From: an uncultured Acetatifactor sp.
Lineage (GTDB): Bacteria; Bacillota; Clostridia; Lachnospirales; Lachnospiraceae
Direction of reading: 5' to 3'
Assembly (NCBI GenBank): GCA_904501885.1
Contig: CAJGCP010000010.1
Span: 10,374 to 74,373 of the forward strand
DNA length: 64,000 nucleotides
This document shows, one piece after another, positions 35,501 through 48,276 of this stretch. Below the pieces are notes generated by a model. That model had not been told where the DNA came from and ran no database searches. It saw nothing but the letters and a program-made list of their open reading frames with translations. How positions within the stretch are numbered: position 1 is the first letter of the stretch; each line of letters opens with the position of its first letter. Both the position numbers and the translations under genes were made by a program.

Positions 35501-38500
35501 AATTCCAGCCCCCGGTCCAATTTTCGCCGGACAGCTTGTATGCCTCTTTCCCATTTTCAAACTCATTAAAGTCTTCAAACATAATTGGCTCCGCCACACA
35601 AGGTGTTCGTGTGGGTCCCGGGGTAGGCATAGGTGTCGCCGTAGGTCTGGGTGTAGGTGTAGGTCCCTGTGTAGGTGCCGGAGTAGGCTTCGGTGTGGGT
35701 TCCGGCGTGGCTGTAGGAATTGCAGTGGGTGCAGGTACACTGTAATCAGGGATTGTGTATACCTGTACATTATCCACATAAAACCTTCCGTCGGATGCTT
35801 CCTCTCCCTCCTCCAAAGTAATGGGAGGAACAGAAATGCTAATGTACTGTAAAGCAGGCGTCTGGCTATCTTCCCAGAACTGTGCTTTTATTTCGGATTC
35901 TATCATCTGACCGTTCCACCACCAGGTGTATTTCTTAGTGGATCTATCCATCACCCACTTCAGATGGGCAACTTCGCCATGCGTATAGGCATTCTTATCT
36001 GTAGGTGTGGTCATGCCGACGGAATCCGTATGGCGTACAATGTAGTCATTGAACAACTTAAAGTTAGTCAAACCGAAATTACCATTTCCACCCATACGAA
36101 TGGCAACGGGACTTGTCATCTGTTGTCCCTTCAATGCCACATCCATTTCTACTACCAGGTATGCATCTCCGGTAATATCACTTCCCAGTGCGAATTGCTG
36201 TTCTTCGTTAATATTCATACGCAAGGGCAAATCATAATGCTTGGGATCTCCCGAAGGTACAGGATTGAATTCCAAACACATATCTGTCGCAGAGGCATTG
36301 GAGTTCATCGTATCCTTTGTAGGCACGATGTAGGAGCGGCTATGATGATAGCTCAATCCCCAGTTGGCCGTCCAATAATAACCGGACAGTTTGTGTGCAA
36401 GTGTATCCTCCTCAAACCTGTCAAAGTCCTCATAAATCGCATGATGCGCCACCACAGGGGTAGGAGAAGGTGTGGGTTCGGGTGTGGCTGTAGGAATGGG
36501 CACATTGGTAGGTCTGGGTGTGGGTTGCGTCTTTACGTCCTCCACATACATCTTCAGATTGTCCACATATAACTGACTGTCTACCTGACCCTCCTCTTTG
36601 TTAACAGTAAACTTAACAGAGGAAATATCCGGCTGAGAGTCGTAAAGTGCCGTTAAACCCTTTTCCACCAGCACGCCATCCACATAGTAACTGTATCTTC
36701 GTGTTTGTTTGTTGACTACCACTTTTAAGTGATGGAATTGATTTTTTGTAATGTTTGTCCGTAATGTAGGATCAACCCATGTATCGCTGGTATTGGTAAT
36801 TCGGCCGATTTCTTTGTCTGTGATGAAAAACTTTGCAATTCGCGCATAACTTGCTGTGGTTCCAATGGTAAGAATATATCCATTGGCTTTGCTATCTTTG
36901 CCACCAACTGCTACATCCATTTCAACAACTACATTTTTATTCTCAGCACCTGTACCCAAGACCTGCTTTGCTGCAGGGAAGAGGTCATATTTGTATTCAC
37001 CACCGGTACTTGCACCGGAGTTGTACTGTAATTCCAGACATCTATCTGTAGACGAGGCCGTACTAACCACCTTATTCTTGGCTGCCACAATACCATTTTC
37101 CCTGTACTGACCGATGTTCATATTCGTATGATATGGATCTCTTGCTGTTCTCTGGTATGAAACACCTAATCCGAAATCATCATAATCTTCGTCGATGGCA
37201 GTCACCAGCCACTGAGGATTCGGGGTAAGCGTAGGAGCCTCTGTCTGGGACATCATTTCTTCGTATGCTGCATGGGTCAACTGATATATCTTCAAATTGT
37301 CCATATACAACGCAGCATCGCACGCCTCATCTTCCATTCTGGTTCTGATGTACATCGCATGAATGTTGGGCGTAGCGGAATGATAGAACGCCACATCCTT
37401 ATCCACCAGTTCTCCATCCAGATAGTAATGAAATACTTTGTTTTTCTTGTCGATTACCATCTTGAAGTTAACGAACTGACGGTCCGGCAACTGTCTTCTG
37501 CGCAGACGGTCCGCCGAATAATTCTGAACTTCTCTGGCAATACCATCCGGAGTAATTTGAAAATGTGCGGCGGATAAATATGTGTTTCCAAAATCTTCCA
37601 GGAACCACATATCAAATCCGTTTTTCTTGTTTTCCATTCCCTTTACTGCAAGATCCATCTCAAAAATCATGAGCATATCGTCTGCATTTGCTCCGGTAAG
37701 TTGGGTGTCTTTTTCATCAAGAGTCAGGTAAACCACGCCGTCCAAATTCTTCTCATGGGCATAGGGGAATACCATACATGTATCCGTGGTATCTTCCGGG
37801 TCATTCCAGTTTTTGGACACCGTTACCCATCTGTCTTTGTACGCAATGGTGGTACCGTTGATAAACCAGTTGAATCGGTCAGTGGTAATGCTCTCCAAGG
37901 GAACATCCAGACCACGGTTAAAGTCTTCATCGACAATATAATCAATAAAGTCATTGTTAATCTGTATGGTGTACTTCTGCGTCGCACCATTTACATAGAT
38001 CTTTGCTTCTCCGGGCAAGCTTGCCGGTAGTTCTACAACCACCTGTTCTCCACTGTAACTTTCCGCAGTGATTGTAGGCACGGTAGTCACGCCCTTGTCT
38101 AGATTGATTGTGTAGTTCATCGTACCGGAATTAAAATGCTCATAGGACACTCCGTCGATGTATAACGCCCTAACCATCCAATCCTCATATGCCACTACAG
38201 AAACTTCCACATCCGTATACTGGCCGTCACTAGTCACACGTACCGTTGTAGTACCTGTGCTAACGGGATATAACCTACCTTTTTCATCCACTTCTGCAAC
38301 GGAAGGATCCATACTCTCATAATATAACTTATTAGAATCTGCATCATAAGGAACTACAGACGCATTTAAACTTTGCAGTTTAGGCATATTCATATAACGG
38401 GTAACTTCTGCCAAAATACCCGCCATCATATCCTTCGTCACTTTCGTTGCAGGGGCAAATGAAGTATCTTCTAAATCCATCATCAAACGATAGTTCACTG

Positions 38501-40793
38501 CGATGTCCACATAATCCTTTGCCCATGCAGGAATGGTATCTGCATCCGCAATACGGTAAAATACAGTAGATGTAGTCCATGTATTGTCTGTATGGTTCTG
38601 TAGCGCACGAACAATCATGGATGCCACTTCCAACCGGGTTACCTGTTGGTCCGCCGCAGATCCGCTCACATTCACATTGGCATCCACAAGCCCCTCATAG
38701 CCAGAAAGTCCAAACAACTTAGCAATCATTTCTAGCGCTTCACCACGGGTAAGTACTTTCTCCGGATGGAACTTACCGTCAGATTCAGCCCCCATAACAC
38801 CTAGAGATGCCATACGGTAAATGCCGGAAAGTTCTTCTGCGCTTCCCAAGTCGGCACACTTGGTCACATCCTTTCCCTGCTCTGTCAAAGTGAAGTAGTC
38901 CTTTGATACATCAACGCTTGTTACAGGCACCTTTGTCTTGTTATACCACAAAGTTCCGGAATCAATTTGACCTCTACCTTCATGAGGTACATCATTTCCG
39001 CCATGGCTCAAATCCAAGTTAATCTGGTTTACATAACCTTGCGCTGCTGCTTCTACCATGAAAACAGCGTACATACTCTCGGTATCCCATGCCGCATATG
39101 CGGACTTTTTGTTTGTCCTAAACATACCTAAATCGGGATCATAACTGCCCTGTACAACCTTGTCTGCCATATTGCAAGCCATTTCAAGATACTCGTGATT
39201 TCCGGTATATTTATACATCTTCACCACTGCCTGAATATACTGAGGCGCCGTGGCTGTGTTGTTCTTCTTCAGGTTCAGGTTTTGTCCCAAAGAGGTACCG
39301 ATATCACCCAATCCAATATTTCTGGCAAAGGCTCTGGCCGCTGTCCAAATCTCCTGGTATGCCTCGGAATCTTCCGGCTTCAAAATCGAGATGACATCAA
39401 TTGCACCTGACAAAATGCCACCCCAATAACCTTCATTCTCAGGGAAAGCGTTCCCTTCGGAAATATAATAACCTGTTTTTTGTGCAACTAACTTGGGAGA
39501 ATTTCCTCCCGCATTCAAATCCGTGCCATCTGACAAAATAGGCGTTTTGTATAAATGTCTCTCTTGATCATAAATATATCTTGCCCATGCAACCAAATTG
39601 TCACGCACGAACTCGTATACTTTTTCATTACCAGTATTACGATATACTTCCACCAAGTCCTCCGCACCATATGCGGTAGTACTCTTAGTGGAGGTTCTCT
39701 GAATCAGTTGGTTTGCACCTGCAATCTTGTAGTCCTTCATGGTAGCATTCTTATAATTGAATCCTGAATTGGTTGTAAAGTCTGCACCAATCACAGAATA
39801 CAAAAGACGGTCGCCACCATAGGTTGTATCCTCTCCCATAGTACCATACTGGCCGCCCAGAAGTTTGGTTTCCGGATGACGGACTCCTATGTATTTATCC
39901 AACATGCGCTCTGCCCAGGCGCCATATTTAGGATCACCGGTCTTGTCAGTCAAAAACCATGCCGCCTCCATCAGGTCATCAGCAGTACACAAGAAAGGAC
40001 AAGTATCTGCCTCTACCCAGGGGTCGTCATTTGTATATGGTGTATCCCATGCGGTAGTTACCGGCACATCCCAATATCCGTGACGATTCATAATCAAGCT
40101 GGACCAATCATATACATGTGCATTCCAAAGTGCCGTAATGAATCGGGAAGTTCCTTCCGGATCCGCTTTGAACATCAATTCATAGGGAAGCTGGTTATCC
40201 TTCACCTCATGATATGCAAGGCCTCTGTATTCACCGGTCACAACATCCACCAGACTGTGACCACCGGCATAAAGCAAACCACTATCGTCTACCAAATCAG
40301 TGCTATCAAAACGAGTTCTGTACTGATCCAGTGCAACTTGGGAATACTTCGGGTCTCCTGTCAATAATGTCATTCCATCCAATGCCTTTAACAAATTGGA
40401 CTGTGCGTATGGATTGGACTGGACCGTCTCACGAACGGAACCTTTATTCCACTTCGCGGGTTCCCAGGTGTCTACATTCACGCCATCCGCAAACAAATTG
40501 GGATATTTTGCACCCTCCACATTCCGACCATATTTCATGGCTGTTTCCATATGCCCAACCAATGCGTCCAATCTGGTGATTGTCTCGGAAGTGGCTGCTA
40601 CCGACCCTACTGCCGATTTCACTGTAGTTTTCACTGCCTGCTCCTCTGTAGCAGTTGGCGCGGCCATATCCAATTCATCTGCCGCTGCAACAACCGTGCT
40701 TTCCTCTTTCACACTACCTGCCGCGGTTACTTGCATCGGGAACATATTCAGAACCAATGCCAAACAAAGTATTGCTGAAATCTTTCTTCTCAT
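32559..40793 (-). CDS. Giant secreted multimodular protein, pectate lyase (PL2)-like, with cohesin-like module
   Basis: A 2744-residue protein. Residues 1-25 are a signal peptide. Residues 70-625 form a helical-toroid-like catalytic region in which His179, Glu196, Arg237 and His238 align with what I recall as the metal ligands and catalytic Arg of family PL2 pectate lyases (Glu-to-His spacing of 42 is the same). SLH-like repeats (about 645-800) and an Ig-like part (805-945) follow, then four related beta-sandwich modules (948-1176, 1196-1420, 1448-1682, 1731-1966), each ending in a YxDNxxxY-type strand. Pro-Thr linkers separate the later modules. A cohesin-like module (2058-2192), a 215-residue Pro-Thr repeat and a C-terminal module (2412-2744) end it. 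No LPXTG motif. Probably acts outside the cell on pectin; activity unproven. Confidence 0.88.
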   Translation of the reverse strand: MRRKISAILCLALVLNMFPMQVTAAGSVKEESTVVAAADELDMAAPTATEEQAVKTTVKSAVGSVAATSETITRLDALVGHMETAMKYGRNVEGAKYPNLFADGVNVDTWEPAKWNKGSVRETVQSNPYAQSNLLKALDGMTLLTGDPKYSQVALDQYRTRFDSTDLVDDSGLLYAGGHSLVDVVTGEYRGLAYHEVKDNQLPYELMFKADPEGTSRFITALWNAHVYDWSSLIMNRHGYWDVPVTTAWDTPYTNDDPWVEADTCPFLCTADDLMEAAWFLTDKTGDPKYGAWAERMLDKYIGVRHPETKLLGGQYGTMGEDTTYGGDRLLYSVIGADFTTNSGFNYKNATMKDYKIAGANQLIQRTSTKSTTAYGAEDLVEVYRNTGNEKVYEFVRDNLVAWARYIYDQERHLYKTPILSDGTDLNAGGNSPKLVAQKTGYYISEGNAFPENEGYWGGILSGAIDVISILKPEDSEAYQEIWTAARAFARNIGLGDIGTSLGQNLNLKKNNTATAPQYIQAVVKMYKYTGNHEYLEMACNMADKVVQGSYDPDLGMFRTNKKSAYAAWDTESMYAVFMVEAAAQGYVNQINLDLSHGGNDVPHEGRGQIDSGTLWYNKTKVPVTSVDVSKDYFTLTEQGKDVTKCADLGSAEELSGIYRMASLGVMGAESDGKFHPEKVLTRGEALEMIAKLFGLSGYEGLVDANVNVSGSAADQQVTRLEVASMIVRALQNHTDNTWTTSTVFYRIADADTIPAWAKDYVDIAVNYRLMMDLEDTSFAPATKVTKDMMAGILAEVTRYMNMPKLQSLNASVVPYDADSNKLYYESMDPSVAEVDEKGRLYPVSTGTTTVRVTSDGQYTDVEVSVVAYEDWMVRALYIDGVSYEHFNSGTMNYTINLDKGVTTVPTITAESYSGEQVVVELPASLPGEAKIYVNGATQKYTIQINNDFIDYIVDEDFNRGLDVPLESITTDRFNWFINGTTIAYKDRWVTVSKNWNDPEDTTDTCMVFPYAHEKNLDGVVYLTLDEKDTQLTGANADDMLMIFEMDLAVKGMENKKNGFDMWFLEDFGNTYLSAAHFQITPDGIAREVQNYSADRLRRRQLPDRQFVNFKMVIDKKNKVFHYYLDGELVDKDVAFYHSATPNIHAMYIRTRMEDEACDAALYMDNLKIYQLTHAAYEEMMSQTEAPTLTPNPQWLVTAIDEDYDDFGLGVSYQRTARDPYHTNMNIGQYRENGIVAAKNKVVSTASSTDRCLELQYNSGASTGGEYKYDLFPAAKQVLGTGAENKNVVVEMDVAVGGKDSKANGYILTIGTTASYARIAKFFITDKEIGRITNTSDTWVDPTLRTNITKNQFHHLKVVVNKQTRRYSYYVDGVLVEKGLTALYDSQPDISSVKFTVNKEEGQVDSQLYVDNLKMYVEDVKTQPTPRPTNVPIPTATPEPTPSPTPVVAHHAIYEDFDRFEEDTLAHKLSGYYWTANWGLSYHHSRSYIVPTKDTMNSNASATDMCLEFNPVPSGDPKHYDLPLRMNINEEQQFALGSDITGDAYLVVEMDVALKGQQMTSPVAIRMGGNGNFGLTNFKLFNDYIVRHTDSVGMTTPTDKNAYTHGEVAHLKWVMDRSTKKYTWWWNGQMIESEIKAQFWEDSQTPALQYISISVPPITLEEGEEASDGRFYVDNVQVYTIPDYSVPAPTAIPTATPEPTPKPTPAPTQGPTPTPRPTATPMPTPGPTRTPCVAEPIMFEDFNEFENGKEAYKLSGENWTGGWNLSYHHNRATIVDTKGTMSATASAGDKCLEFVPVTSAMERFYGLPFRFTIAEEKQFPLGGEAEGDTYLVVEMDMAIMGEDNTDVSVSLRMGGNANYGLANFKLFSNYMARYVDSTYLTGASSKNAYTPGQVAHIKWIMDRDTKKYTWYWNGVMVESELRAHFSGDEQTPALKYIGFTVNPITLAEGQETVDTKVYIDNVMVYTTDDNEMPSPTAKPLPGTFPSPTVAPTATPAPTAKPTATPLPTATPKPTAKPTPSPTPAPTAKPTATPAPTAKPTATPAPTAKPTATPGVEGAYTAVLDKPLLQVSDEDQIVVMTIKAKNPVTVDGIGFTTKWDNPLVLTAITGGDKIGAFNNAATNLNNGIAGWSSPDAENVEGVTDLAVITFKVPANTAAGTYTVGVRALELTKDYGEIWERNATATTTLVIENAVPTPAPTAEPTATPAPTATPAPTAKPTPSPTPAPTAEPTATPAPTATPLPTAKPTPSPTPAPTAEPTATPLPTATPAPTAEPTATPLPTATPAPTAEPTATPLPTPTPAPTAEPTATPLPTPTPAPTAEPTATPVPTEEPAATPLPTPTPAPTAEPTATPLPTPTPTPTAEPTATPLPTATPAPTAEPTATPLPTATPAPTAEPTATPAPTTEPVLPPDMPHVHKPNDKGYCSDVNCGQIADGKAALYGRQLILNDSIGVNFYMDITSKVNKNELTMKFTLTNGKTVEKSFADVIVKNMNGKPYYGFMCEVFATEMNQQITAQLYEGDNAIGQAYIYSVKQYCDTQLQNEAVLASPKTVNMIQAMMNYGAMSQIYFGNTAEGLVTTNTPTPFTTAELENLKANYAKKAYMQNAKDQIAVRGMSLVLRTETALRAEFTMGRKSETENYNLSEFDFIAYQVVDQNTLLEVEGRSGNYQGVDFFEIIGINPAELSNHYRIIVTRKADAAVVTEINYSPFTYLNSMYNNAAATQKLKDVIVSMYRYNEAAKVYQGN
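33575..34219 (-). repeat. 48-bp tandem repeat encoding the Pro-Thr-rich linker
   Basis: About 13 units of 48 bases encoding [20 protein letters not shown] 16-residue units, with variants (LPTP, KPTPSP, one [10 protein letters not shown]). The units differ by scattered third-base changes. They lie between the cohesin-like and C-terminal modules. The opposite strand reads as open frames rich in Gly, Val and Ala, or in Arg, which I regard as artefacts. Confidence 0.9.
34629..34886 (-). repeat. Pro-Thr-rich linker repeat before the cohesin-like module
   Basis: Short degenerate units encoding [10 protein letters not shown] and relatives (residues about 1970-2055), including three near-identical 30-base units next to the cohesin-like module. 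Confidence 0.8.
35874..36449 (-). repeat. Module nearly identical to one in the neighbouring paralogue
   Basis: This stretch (third beta-sandwich module, residues about 1449-1640) matches 43222-43791 in the downstream-coordinate paralogue with only three residue changes in its first 180 codons and mostly silent base changes. Flanking modules differ at roughly a quarter or more of residues. Confidence 0.8.
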
Positions 40794-40833
40794 CTTCTCT
40801 CCTCTTTTTCCTCTGTATCCATCCCATTGTACT

Positions 40834-40851
40834 ATTTAGAGTTCTCTAAAT
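40834..40851. promoter_or_regulatory. Perfect dyad at the transcript start of the 2744-residue gene
   Basis: ATTTAGAG-TT-CTCTAAAT, 8-base arms with a 2-base centre, directly downstream of the -10 box and covering the expected start site. It could be a repressor operator or a small hairpin at the 5' end of the message. It is not present ahead of the paralogue. Confidence 0.5.
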
Positions 40852-40880
40852 ATTATACGAAAAACAGAGGATAATTACAA
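40852..40880 (-). promoter_or_regulatory. Promoter of the 2744-residue gene
   Basis: Leftward TTGTAA (40875-40880), 17-base spacer, perfect TATAAT (40852-40857), about 60 bases before the start codon. The segment TTTTTCGTATAAT is shared with the paralogue's promoter, so the duplication included the promoter. Confidence 0.7.
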
Positions 40881-40895
40881 GAAAATTTCGCATAT

Positions 40896-40931
40896 AGAAA
40901 GGCCACGGAAACGCATTTCCGTAGCCTTTCT
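40896..40931 (-). terminator. Hairpin after the 2391-residue gene
   Basis: AGAAAGGC and GCCTTTCT plus ACGGAAA and TTTCCGT form a 15-bp stem with one mismatch and a 4-base loop. It begins 11 bases after the leftward gene's stop. The tail is T-rich but interrupted, and the -35 box of the next gene lies just beyond. Confidence 0.75.
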
Positions 40932-40941
40932 AATAACTTTA

Positions 40942-43900
40942 TTATTTTGTTGCTTCTAAAGCATTCGCAGCTTCATTGTAACGATACATTGCTGTTACCA
41001 AATCTACCAACTTAGAATCACCGGAATTCATCTTGTTCTTAATGTAAGTAAATGGACTGTATGTGATGTCTAACATCTTCACGCCATCCTTCTTTACTAC
41101 GATATTGTACAAGTGATCTAATTCAGCGGGACTGATATTGGGGATATCGAAGTAGCTTACACCCTGATAGATACCGGTGTATCCGTCAGTGATGGTCACT
41201 CCGTCTGTCATATCATATGCCTCGTAGGTGAAATCTGCCAGGACGTAGGGCTTACCGGTTTCAGGATTTGTATCAAAAATCAATCCGGTTCGCAAAGCTG
41301 TCTCTGCAAACAACACCAAAGTCATACCCTGTACACTGACAACACTTTCTGCTTCAGGTGCCTCCACAATGGTCTTAGGATAGCTCTGCAATTCTTCTTT
41401 TTCTTCCACTGTCAAAGGTACCATTGTAGGTACTGCCATGTCTTCGGTTACCAAATCGTTAGTGTCTTTACCAAAGAATACCTGAGACATCTCACCGTAG
41501 GTCAACATCGCATTGATCACATCCACAGTTTCCTGTGTATTGCCTGCTTCGGGATCCAGCTGCTTATCACAGTATTCCTCTACGGAATAAGTGTAGGTAT
41601 CAAGCAATTCCGCACCCTCATAAACTTCAGCCGTAATTACCTGATTCATCTCATATGCAAACAATCCACACATGAATCCGTATGCGACACGTCCCTGAGG
41701 CGCTACGCCATTCTTTACGATAGCGTCTCTGAAGTTTACTGTGGACGTCTTGCCGTTTGTCAAATTAAACTTCACCTTCACATCGTCCTTGTTCACAGCA
41801 CTTGTGAAATCAAGATAGAAAGTTACACCGATGTCATCATTCAAAATCAAGGTTCTACCTGCCACAGCCACCTTACCGTTAGCGATTTCTCCACATACCG
41901 TACAGTATCCCTTTTCATTGACCACATGATCATGAACAGGTGCATCGGTAGGCGCAGGACTCGCCGTAGGTGTGGGTGAAGGTCCGAAGTCAAAAGGAAG
42001 CTCCGGCTCAAAGTTAGGACCTATCGTAGGTTTTGCCGTAGGCGCCGGTGTCGGGCTGGGCGTAGGCGCCGGTGTAGGACTCGGTGTGGGCGCCGGTGTA
42101 GGGCTCGGCGTAGGTGCCGGTGTAGGACTCGGTGTGGGCGCCGGTGTAGGACTCGGCGTAGGTGCCGGCGTCGCTGTAGGTGCCGCACTAGGCATCGGCG
42201 TAGGCTTCGCTGTAGGCGAAGGCATCATATTGTCATCTGTTGTATATACCATCACATTGTCCAGATAGAACTTCGCATCGAAGGTCTCCTGTCCTTCCGG
42301 CAATGTTTGAGGTGCTACAGACACCTGAATATATCTAAGCGTAGGGGTCTGGTCATCACCAGGGAACTGGGCTCTTACCTCATTTTCCACCATCACACCA
42401 TTCCAATACCAGGTATACTTCTTTGTGGCTCTGTCAAGCACCCATTTCAGATGGGCAACTTCACCATGGGTGTAAAGGTTCTTTGTGCCGGCGGATGTGA
42501 TGGAACTTGAATCCACATGACGACCCATGTGAGTGCTGTATAATTTAAAGTTTGTGAGTGCTAAGTTCTCTATACCACCCAATCGAATATTGACAGGATC
42601 GATAAAAGTATCTTTACCCTTCATTGCAAGATCCATTTCCACTACCAGATATGCGTCGCCGGTAATCTCTCCTCCCAAAGGAACCTGTTTGCTTTCTGCA
42701 ATATCAAAGTTCAATGGCAATGCGTAGAAATTGTTCATCTTTGATGTTACCGGATTGAACTCAATACACTTATCATTGTCGTTGGCATTGGCGTCCATAG
42801 TACCCTTTGTGGATACAATCGTGGCCCTACTATGGTGATAACTCAGGCCCCATCTTGCAGAATAGTTCTCACCGGTCAGGGTGTTTGCCTGTTTACCATC
42901 TTCAAAGTCGTTAAACTCTTCATGAATGATTGGATCCGCTACACAAGGAGTACGGGTCGGTCCGGGGGTAGGCATAGGAGTCGCCGTAGGTCTGGGAGTC
43001 GGTGTAGGTCCCGGTGTAGGCTTCGGCGTAGGCTCCGGTGTAGGCCCCGGCGTAGCTGTAGGAATCGCCGTAGGTGCAGGTGCATTATAGTCAGGAATCG
43101 TGTATACCTGAACATTGTCTACATAGAATCTAGCATCCGACTCTTCTGCTCCCTCTTCCAGCGTAATGGGCGCTACCGATATTCCGATGTACTTTAATGC
43201 GGGAGTCTGGGCATCATCCCAAAATTGTGCTTTTACCCACGATTCAATCAACTGACCATTCCACCACCAAGTGTATTTCTTTGTGGATCTATCCATCACC
43301 CACTTCAAATGGGCAACTTCCCCATGCGTGTAGGCATTCTTATCTGTAGGTGTGGTCATGCCGACAGAATCAGTATGGCGTACGATGTAGTCATTGAACA
43401 ACTTAAAGTTAGTCAAACCAAAGTTTTCATTTCCACCCATACGAATGGCAACAGGACTTGTCATCTGTTGTCCCTTCAACGCCACATCCATTTCTACTAC
43501 CAGGTACGCATCTCCGGTAATATCACTTCCCAATGCAAATTGCTGTTCTTCGTTAATATTCATACGCAAGGGCAAATCATAATGCTTGGGATCTCCTGAA
43601 GGTACAGGATTAAATTCCAAACACATATCTGTCGCAGACGCATTGGGGTTCATCGTATCCTTTGTGGGCACGATGTAAGAACGGCTATGATGATAGCTCA
43701 ATCCCCAGTTCGCGGTCCAATAGTAACCGGACAGTTTGTGTGCGAGTGTATCCTCATTAAATCTGTCAAAGTCCTCATAAATCGCATGATGCGCTACCAC
43801 TGGGGTAGGAGAAGGAGAAGGTGCGGGAGTCGCTGTAGGCACCGGCACATTGGTAGGTCTGGGTGTAGGCTCTGCCTTCACATCTTCTACATACATCTTA

Positions 43901-46900
43901 AGATTATCTACATACAGTTTACTATCCACCTGACCTGCAGTTTCTTTTGCGACAGAGAATTTAATCGCTGAAATATTTGGCTGGCTGCCATAAATCGCAG
44001 ATACTCCTTTCTCTACCAACACACCATCTACATAGTAGCTGTACTTACGGGTCTGCTTGTTTACCACCACTTTCAGATGATGGAATTTGTCTTTGCTGAT
44101 TGCTGTTCTTAAAGTAGGATCAACCCAACTTTCATTGGTATCCGTAATACGACCAATTTCCTTATCCGTGATAAAGAATTTCGCAATACGCGCATAGTTC
44201 GCAGTAGTTCCTACAGTAACCACATATCCGTTCGGTTTACTATCCTGACCTGCGACTGCAAAATCCATTTCAAGAACCAGATTCTTATTCTCCGCACTGT
44301 TGCCCAATACCTGTGCTGCGGCAGGGAACATGTTATAGCTGAAGTCCGCTCCTGTGCTTGCGCCGGAATTATAAGGCAACTCCAAACACATATCCGAAAT
44401 GGATGCAGTGGCATCTACCACACTTTTCGCTACTACCTTGCCGTTGTCTCGGTACTGTCCAATATTCATCACTGTTTTGTACGGATCTTTAGCCGTTTTC
44501 TGGAAAGAGAATCCGGATCTAAATTCATCATAATTCTCATCAATCGCTGTGATCAGCCACTGCGGGTTAGGGGTGGGGGTAGGAGCCTCTACCTGAGACA
44601 TCATTTCCTCATAGGCCGCATGTGTCAACTGATATACCTTCAGGTTATCCATGTACATTGCTGCATCACACGCTTCGCTTTCCAATCTGGTATTGATATA
44701 CATCGCGTGGATGTTGGGGGTAGCATTATGGTAAAACGCAATATCGCCGTCTACCAACTCTCCATCCAAGTAATAGTGGAATACTTTGTTCTTTTTATCA
44801 ATTACAAGTTTGAAATTCACAAACTCACCATCCGGAAGTGTTCTTCTGTGAATGCGATCCGTATAGTAATTCTGCTCCTCTCTCGCAAAACCTTCGGCAT
44901 CAATACGGAAGTGTGCTGCTGCAAGATAAGTTTTACCAAAGTCTTCCATAAACCACAGCTCATAACCATTCTTTTTGCCTTCGATGTTTTTCACCGCAAG
45001 ATCCATATCGAAAACCATCAACATATCGTCAGCCTGTTCACCGGTCAACTGTGTATCTTTTTCATCCAGCGTCAGGTATACCACGCCGTCCAGATTTTTC
45101 CTATGATCATAGGGGAACGCCATAGCTGTATCGGTTGCATCTTCCGGATCATTCCAGTTCTTAGATACAGTTACCCAACGGTCTTTATACGCAATGGTGG
45201 TTCCGTTGATAAACCATGTATATCTGTCTGTAGTAATACCTTCAATAGGAGTATCAATGCCCCGATTGAAATCTTCGTCAACGATATAGTCGATAAAATC
45301 ATTGTTGATCTGCAAAGTGTATTTCTCAGTAGCACCCTGCACATAGAATTTTACCACACCGGGCAAACTTGCAGGAGATTCAACAACCACTTTCGCACCA
45401 CTGAAACTCTCTGCTGTGATGGTGGGAATTGTAGTCACACCCTTGTTCAAATTAATGGTGTATTCCATTGTGCCTGGATTGAAGTATTCATACGCCACAC
45501 CATCAATATAGAGATTTCGAATCATCCAATCTTCGTATCCCACTACCGTAACTGTCAAGTCTGCAGTTTGACCGTCACTGGTTACACGAACTGTGGTCGT
45601 ACCTGTGCTCACAGGATACAATCTACCATTTTCATCCACTTCAGCGATCGAAGCGTCCAGACTCTCATAGTACATTTTATTAGAATCTGCATTATAAGGA
45701 ACAACACTCGCTTTGATTACCTGTAGCTTAGGGAATTCCATATAGTTTGCAACTTCTCCCAAAATGCCTGCAGCCATATCCTTGGTAACTACAGTATTCG
45801 GTGCAAAATTAGCATCCTCTAAATCCATCATCAGGCGGTAGTTTGCAGCGATATCCGCATAATCCTTCGCCCATGCGGGAATAGAATCCGCATCTTCAAT
45901 ACGATAGAAGACATTGGATGTGGTCCATACTCTATCCGTGTAATTCTGTAATGCACGAACGATTACAGAAGCCATTTCCACTCGTGTTGCCGGCTGATTT
46001 GCCGCAGAACCGGTGACATCCAGGTTGGCGTCCACCAGTGCAGTATAATCATTCAGGTCAAACAATGTGCCTACCATCTCCAAAAGTTCGCCACGAGTGA
46101 TTGTCTTTTCAGGATGGAATTTGCCATCTGTTTCTGCTCCCATGACGCCGAGAGAAGCCATGCGATAAATGGCAGACAGATTCTCTGCACTTGTCAAGTC
46201 CGTGCAAGCCGTAACTGCATTGCCCTGCTCTGTCAGGGTATATGTATCTTTTGCCAGGTCAATTCGCTCTACCGGCACCTTGGTCTTACCATACCACAAA
46301 GTACTGGTATCCACCTGACCCATTCCTTCATGAGGCACATCGGTTCCGCCATGGCTCAAATCAAGATTGATCTGATTTACATATCCTTGGGAAGCTGCCT
46401 CTACCATAAATACGGCATACATCTGCTCTGTGTCCAAAGCCAGGTAAGCAGACTTTTTAGTGGTATTAAACAAGCCCAACTCGGGATCGTAACTACTCTG
46501 CACTACCAAATCCGCTAGATTCTCTGCCAGTTCCAAATATTCATAGTTACCGGTATATTTAAACATCTTAACTACTGCCTGAATGTACTGTGCAGCAGTG
46601 GCAGTTGAATTCATTTTCAGATTCAAATTCTGTCCCATAGAGGTACCGATATCGCCCAACCCGATATTTCTGGCAAAAGCTCTGGCTGCGGTCCAAATTT
46701 CTGCGTATGCTTCTGCATCCTCAGGTTTCAATATAGAACATACATCGACTGCACCGGACAATACGCCACCCCAAATAGGCTCATTCTCAGGAAAAGGCTG
46801 TCCAACCGTCATATAATATCCGGTTTTCTGCGCAATCAATTTAGGGGAATCCCCACCGGCATTCAAATCAGTACCATCCCACAGAATAGGAGTCTTATAG

Positions 46901-48117
46901 GTATGTCTGTCTGCGTCATAGATATATCTCGCCCAAGAAAGCAGATTACTCTTTAAGAACTCATATACCTTCTCGTTGCCGGTATTACGGTATACCTCAA
47001 CCAAATCTTCCGCACCATACGCGGTAGAACTCTTTGTTGACGTCTTTTGAATCAACGTGTTGGCGCCAAGAGTTTTGAAGTCATCCATGGTTGCATTTTC
47101 ATAACTATATCCACTGTTGGTGGTGAAATCTGCACCGATGACAGAATACAACAGGCGGTCACCACCATACTGGGTATCCTTTGCCATGGTTCCGTACTGT
47201 CCGCCAATCAATCCGGTCTCAGGATGCTGCACGCCTATGTATTTGTCCAGCATGCGCTCTGCCCATACACCGTACTTGGGATCTCCGGTCATGTAGGTTA
47301 GAAACCATGCCGCTTCCATCAAATCATCACCGGTACAAAGGAAAGGACAGGTATCTGCCTCCACCCAGGGATCGTCATCCACATATGCGGAATCCCACGC
47401 ACTGGTTACGGGCACATCCCAATAACCGTGACGGTTCATAATCAAATTAGACCAATCATACACATGGGCATTCCAAAGCGCTGTAACAAAACGTATTGTA
47501 CCATCAGGATCTGCTTTGAACATCAGCTCGTAAGGAAGCTGGTTGTCCTTCACCTCATGATATGCAAGGCCTCTGTATTCACCGGTCATAACGTCCACCA
47601 AACTGTGTCCGCCGGCATATAGCAAACCACTGTCATCTACCAGGTCATCACTGTTAAAGCGGGTCTGGTACTGGTCAATCGCCGCCTCAGAATACTTAGG
47701 GTCTCCAGTCAATAAGGTCATACCATCCAAGGCTTTCAACAGGTTAGACTGTGCGTAAGGGTTGGACTGAACCGTTTCACGACTGGAACCTTTATTCCAT
47801 TTCACAGGTTCAAAAGTATCTTTGTTCAATCCGTCCACAAACAGATTGGCATACTTTGCACCTTCCATATTTCTACCATACTTCAGTACTGTCTCCATAT
47901 GGCCAATCAGCGCATCCATTCTGGTGATTCCCTCGCTGGCGGGCGCTACTGCCGCCGGAGTTTCTTCTGTTGTTACAGATGCCATTTCCACCGCAGGTGT
48001 CTCTTCTGCTGCAACAACTGTGTTTCCCGCATCTGCATTGCCTACTGCAAACGTTTGCATGGGAAACAAGTTAAGAACCAGTGCAATACATAGTATTGCT
48101 GAAATTCTTTTCCGCAT
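40942..48117 (-). CDS. Giant secreted multimodular protein, pectate lyase (PL2)-like paralogue
   Basis: A 2391-residue paralogue of the next leftward gene, similar along most of its length. Signal peptide about 1-24; predicted PL2-like region about 62-617 with His171, Glu188, Arg229 and His230 conserved; SLH-like about 637-795; Ig-like about 800-938; four beta-sandwich modules from about 940 to 1962; a Pro-Thr linker with an 8-residue APTPSPTP unit; and the C-terminal module from about 2060, opening [16 protein letters not shown]. It lacks the cohesin-like module and the 48-bp repeat. Start fixed at MRKRISAIL by GAGGAG upstream; the frame is open for 39 codons further but across the promoter. 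Confidence 0.88.
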   Translation of the reverse strand: MRKRISAILCIALVLNLFPMQTFAVGNADAGNTVVAAEETPAVEMASVTTEETPAAVAPASEGITRMDALIGHMETVLKYGRNMEGAKYANLFVDGLNKDTFEPVKWNKGSSRETVQSNPYAQSNLLKALDGMTLLTGDPKYSEAAIDQYQTRFNSDDLVDDSGLLYAGGHSLVDVMTGEYRGLAYHEVKDNQLPYELMFKADPDGTIRFVTALWNAHVYDWSNLIMNRHGYWDVPVTSAWDSAYVDDDPWVEADTCPFLCTGDDLMEAAWFLTYMTGDPKYGVWAERMLDKYIGVQHPETGLIGGQYGTMAKDTQYGGDRLLYSVIGADFTTNSGYSYENATMDDFKTLGANTLIQKTSTKSSTAYGAEDLVEVYRNTGNEKVYEFLKSNLLSWARYIYDADRHTYKTPILWDGTDLNAGGDSPKLIAQKTGYYMTVGQPFPENEPIWGGVLSGAVDVCSILKPEDAEAYAEIWTAARAFARNIGLGDIGTSMGQNLNLKMNSTATAAQYIQAVVKMFKYTGNYEYLELAENLADLVVQSSYDPELGLFNTTKKSAYLALDTEQMYAVFMVEAASQGYVNQINLDLSHGGTDVPHEGMGQVDTSTLWYGKTKVPVERIDLAKDTYTLTEQGNAVTACTDLTSAENLSAIYRMASLGVMGAETDGKFHPEKTITRGELLEMVGTLFDLNDYTALVDANLDVTGSAANQPATRVEMASVIVRALQNYTDRVWTTSNVFYRIEDADSIPAWAKDYADIAANYRLMMDLEDANFAPNTVVTKDMAAGILGEVANYMEFPKLQVIKASVVPYNADSNKMYYESLDASIAEVDENGRLYPVSTGTTTVRVTSDGQTADLTVTVVGYEDWMIRNLYIDGVAYEYFNPGTMEYTINLNKGVTTIPTITAESFSGAKVVVESPASLPGVVKFYVQGATEKYTLQINNDFIDYIVDEDFNRGIDTPIEGITTDRYTWFINGTTIAYKDRWVTVSKNWNDPEDATDTAMAFPYDHRKNLDGVVYLTLDEKDTQLTGEQADDMLMVFDMDLAVKNIEGKKNGYELWFMEDFGKTYLAAAHFRIDAEGFAREEQNYYTDRIHRRTLPDGEFVNFKLVIDKKNKVFHYYLDGELVDGDIAFYHNATPNIHAMYINTRLESEACDAAMYMDNLKVYQLTHAAYEEMMSQVEAPTPTPNPQWLITAIDENYDEFRSGFSFQKTAKDPYKTVMNIGQYRDNGKVVAKSVVDATASISDMCLELPYNSGASTGADFSYNMFPAAAQVLGNSAENKNLVLEMDFAVAGQDSKPNGYVVTVGTTANYARIAKFFITDKEIGRITDTNESWVDPTLRTAISKDKFHHLKVVVNKQTRKYSYYVDGVLVEKGVSAIYGSQPNISAIKFSVAKETAGQVDSKLYVDNLKMYVEDVKAEPTPRPTNVPVPTATPAPSPSPTPVVAHHAIYEDFDRFNEDTLAHKLSGYYWTANWGLSYHHSRSYIVPTKDTMNPNASATDMCLEFNPVPSGDPKHYDLPLRMNINEEQQFALGSDITGDAYLVVEMDVALKGQQMTSPVAIRMGGNENFGLTNFKLFNDYIVRHTDSVGMTTPTDKNAYTHGEVAHLKWVMDRSTKKYTWWWNGQLIESWVKAQFWDDAQTPALKYIGISVAPITLEEGAEESDARFYVDNVQVYTIPDYNAPAPTAIPTATPGPTPEPTPKPTPGPTPTPRPTATPMPTPGPTRTPCVADPIIHEEFNDFEDGKQANTLTGENYSARWGLSYHHSRATIVSTKGTMDANANDNDKCIEFNPVTSKMNNFYALPLNFDIAESKQVPLGGEITGDAYLVVEMDLAMKGKDTFIDPVNIRLGGIENLALTNFKLYSTHMGRHVDSSSITSAGTKNLYTHGEVAHLKWVLDRATKKYTWYWNGVMVENEVRAQFPGDDQTPTLRYIQVSVAPQTLPEGQETFDAKFYLDNVMVYTTDDNMMPSPTAKPTPMPSAAPTATPAPTPSPTPAPTPSPTPAPTPSPTPAPTPSPTPAPTPSPTPAPTAKPTIGPNFEPELPFDFGPSPTPTASPAPTDAPVHDHVVNEKGYCTVCGEIANGKVAVAGRTLILNDDIGVTFYLDFTSAVNKDDVKVKFNLTNGKTSTVNFRDAIVKNGVAPQGRVAYGFMCGLFAYEMNQVITAEVYEGAELLDTYTYSVEEYCDKQLDPEAGNTQETVDVINAMLTYGEMSQVFFGKDTNDLVTEDMAVPTMVPLTVEEKEELQSYPKTIVEAPEAESVVSVQGMTLVLFAETALRTGLIFDTNPETGKPYVLADFTYEAYDMTDGVTITDGYTGIYQGVSYFDIPNISPAELDHLYNIVVKKDGVKMLDITYSPFTYIKNKMNSGDSKLVDLVTAMYRYNEAANALEATK
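42025..42222 (-). repeat. 24-bp tandem repeat encoding APTPSPTP units
   Basis: Six or so units of 24 bases encode the Pro-Thr-Ser linker before the C-terminal module. Period and sequence differ from the 48-base repeat of the paralogue, so the linkers expanded separately. Confidence 0.85.
43222..43791 (-). repeat. Partner copy of the near-identical beta-sandwich module
   Basis: Matches 35874-36449; see that entry. Identity drops sharply near the residues following WWWNGQ and in the Pro-Thr linkers on either side. Confidence 0.8.
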
Positions 48118-48202
48118 AACTTCTCCTCTTTTCTTTTTCACTAATATCCATTTTCTGCGACTTAAATTTCTGCTACCAAATTCGTCTTCGCATACATAGC
48201 TA

Positions 48203-48231
48203 ATTATACGAAAAAACTTGGCCACTTTCAA
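48203..48231 (-). promoter_or_regulatory. Promoter of the 2391-residue gene
   Basis: Leftward TTGAAA (48226-48231), 17-base spacer, perfect TATAAT (48203-48208), about 86 bases before the start. The spacer and -35 box lie inside the second arm of the terminator hairpin of the preceding gene. Confidence 0.75.
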
Positions 48232-48258
48232 CATTTTTCGTGAAAATGACCAAGTTTT
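48213..48258 (-). terminator. Strong terminator of the GT39-like gene
   Basis: An 18-bp stem (48241-48258 with 48213-48230) with only two G-U pairs and a 10-base loop, followed on the leftward transcript by TTTTTT. It starts 19 bases after the stop codon. Confidence 0.9.
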
Positions 48259-48276
48259 TATATCGCTATTCTATAA

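Noticed and set aside
41972..42268. Rightward Gly-Val-rich open frame opposite the 24-base repeat
   Set aside because: Same artefact as in the sister gene; no promoter, start signal or non-repeat content.
44620..45726. 368-codon rightward frame inside the 2391-residue gene
   Set aside because: Opposite strand to a well-supported protein conserved in its paralogue; no start signal.
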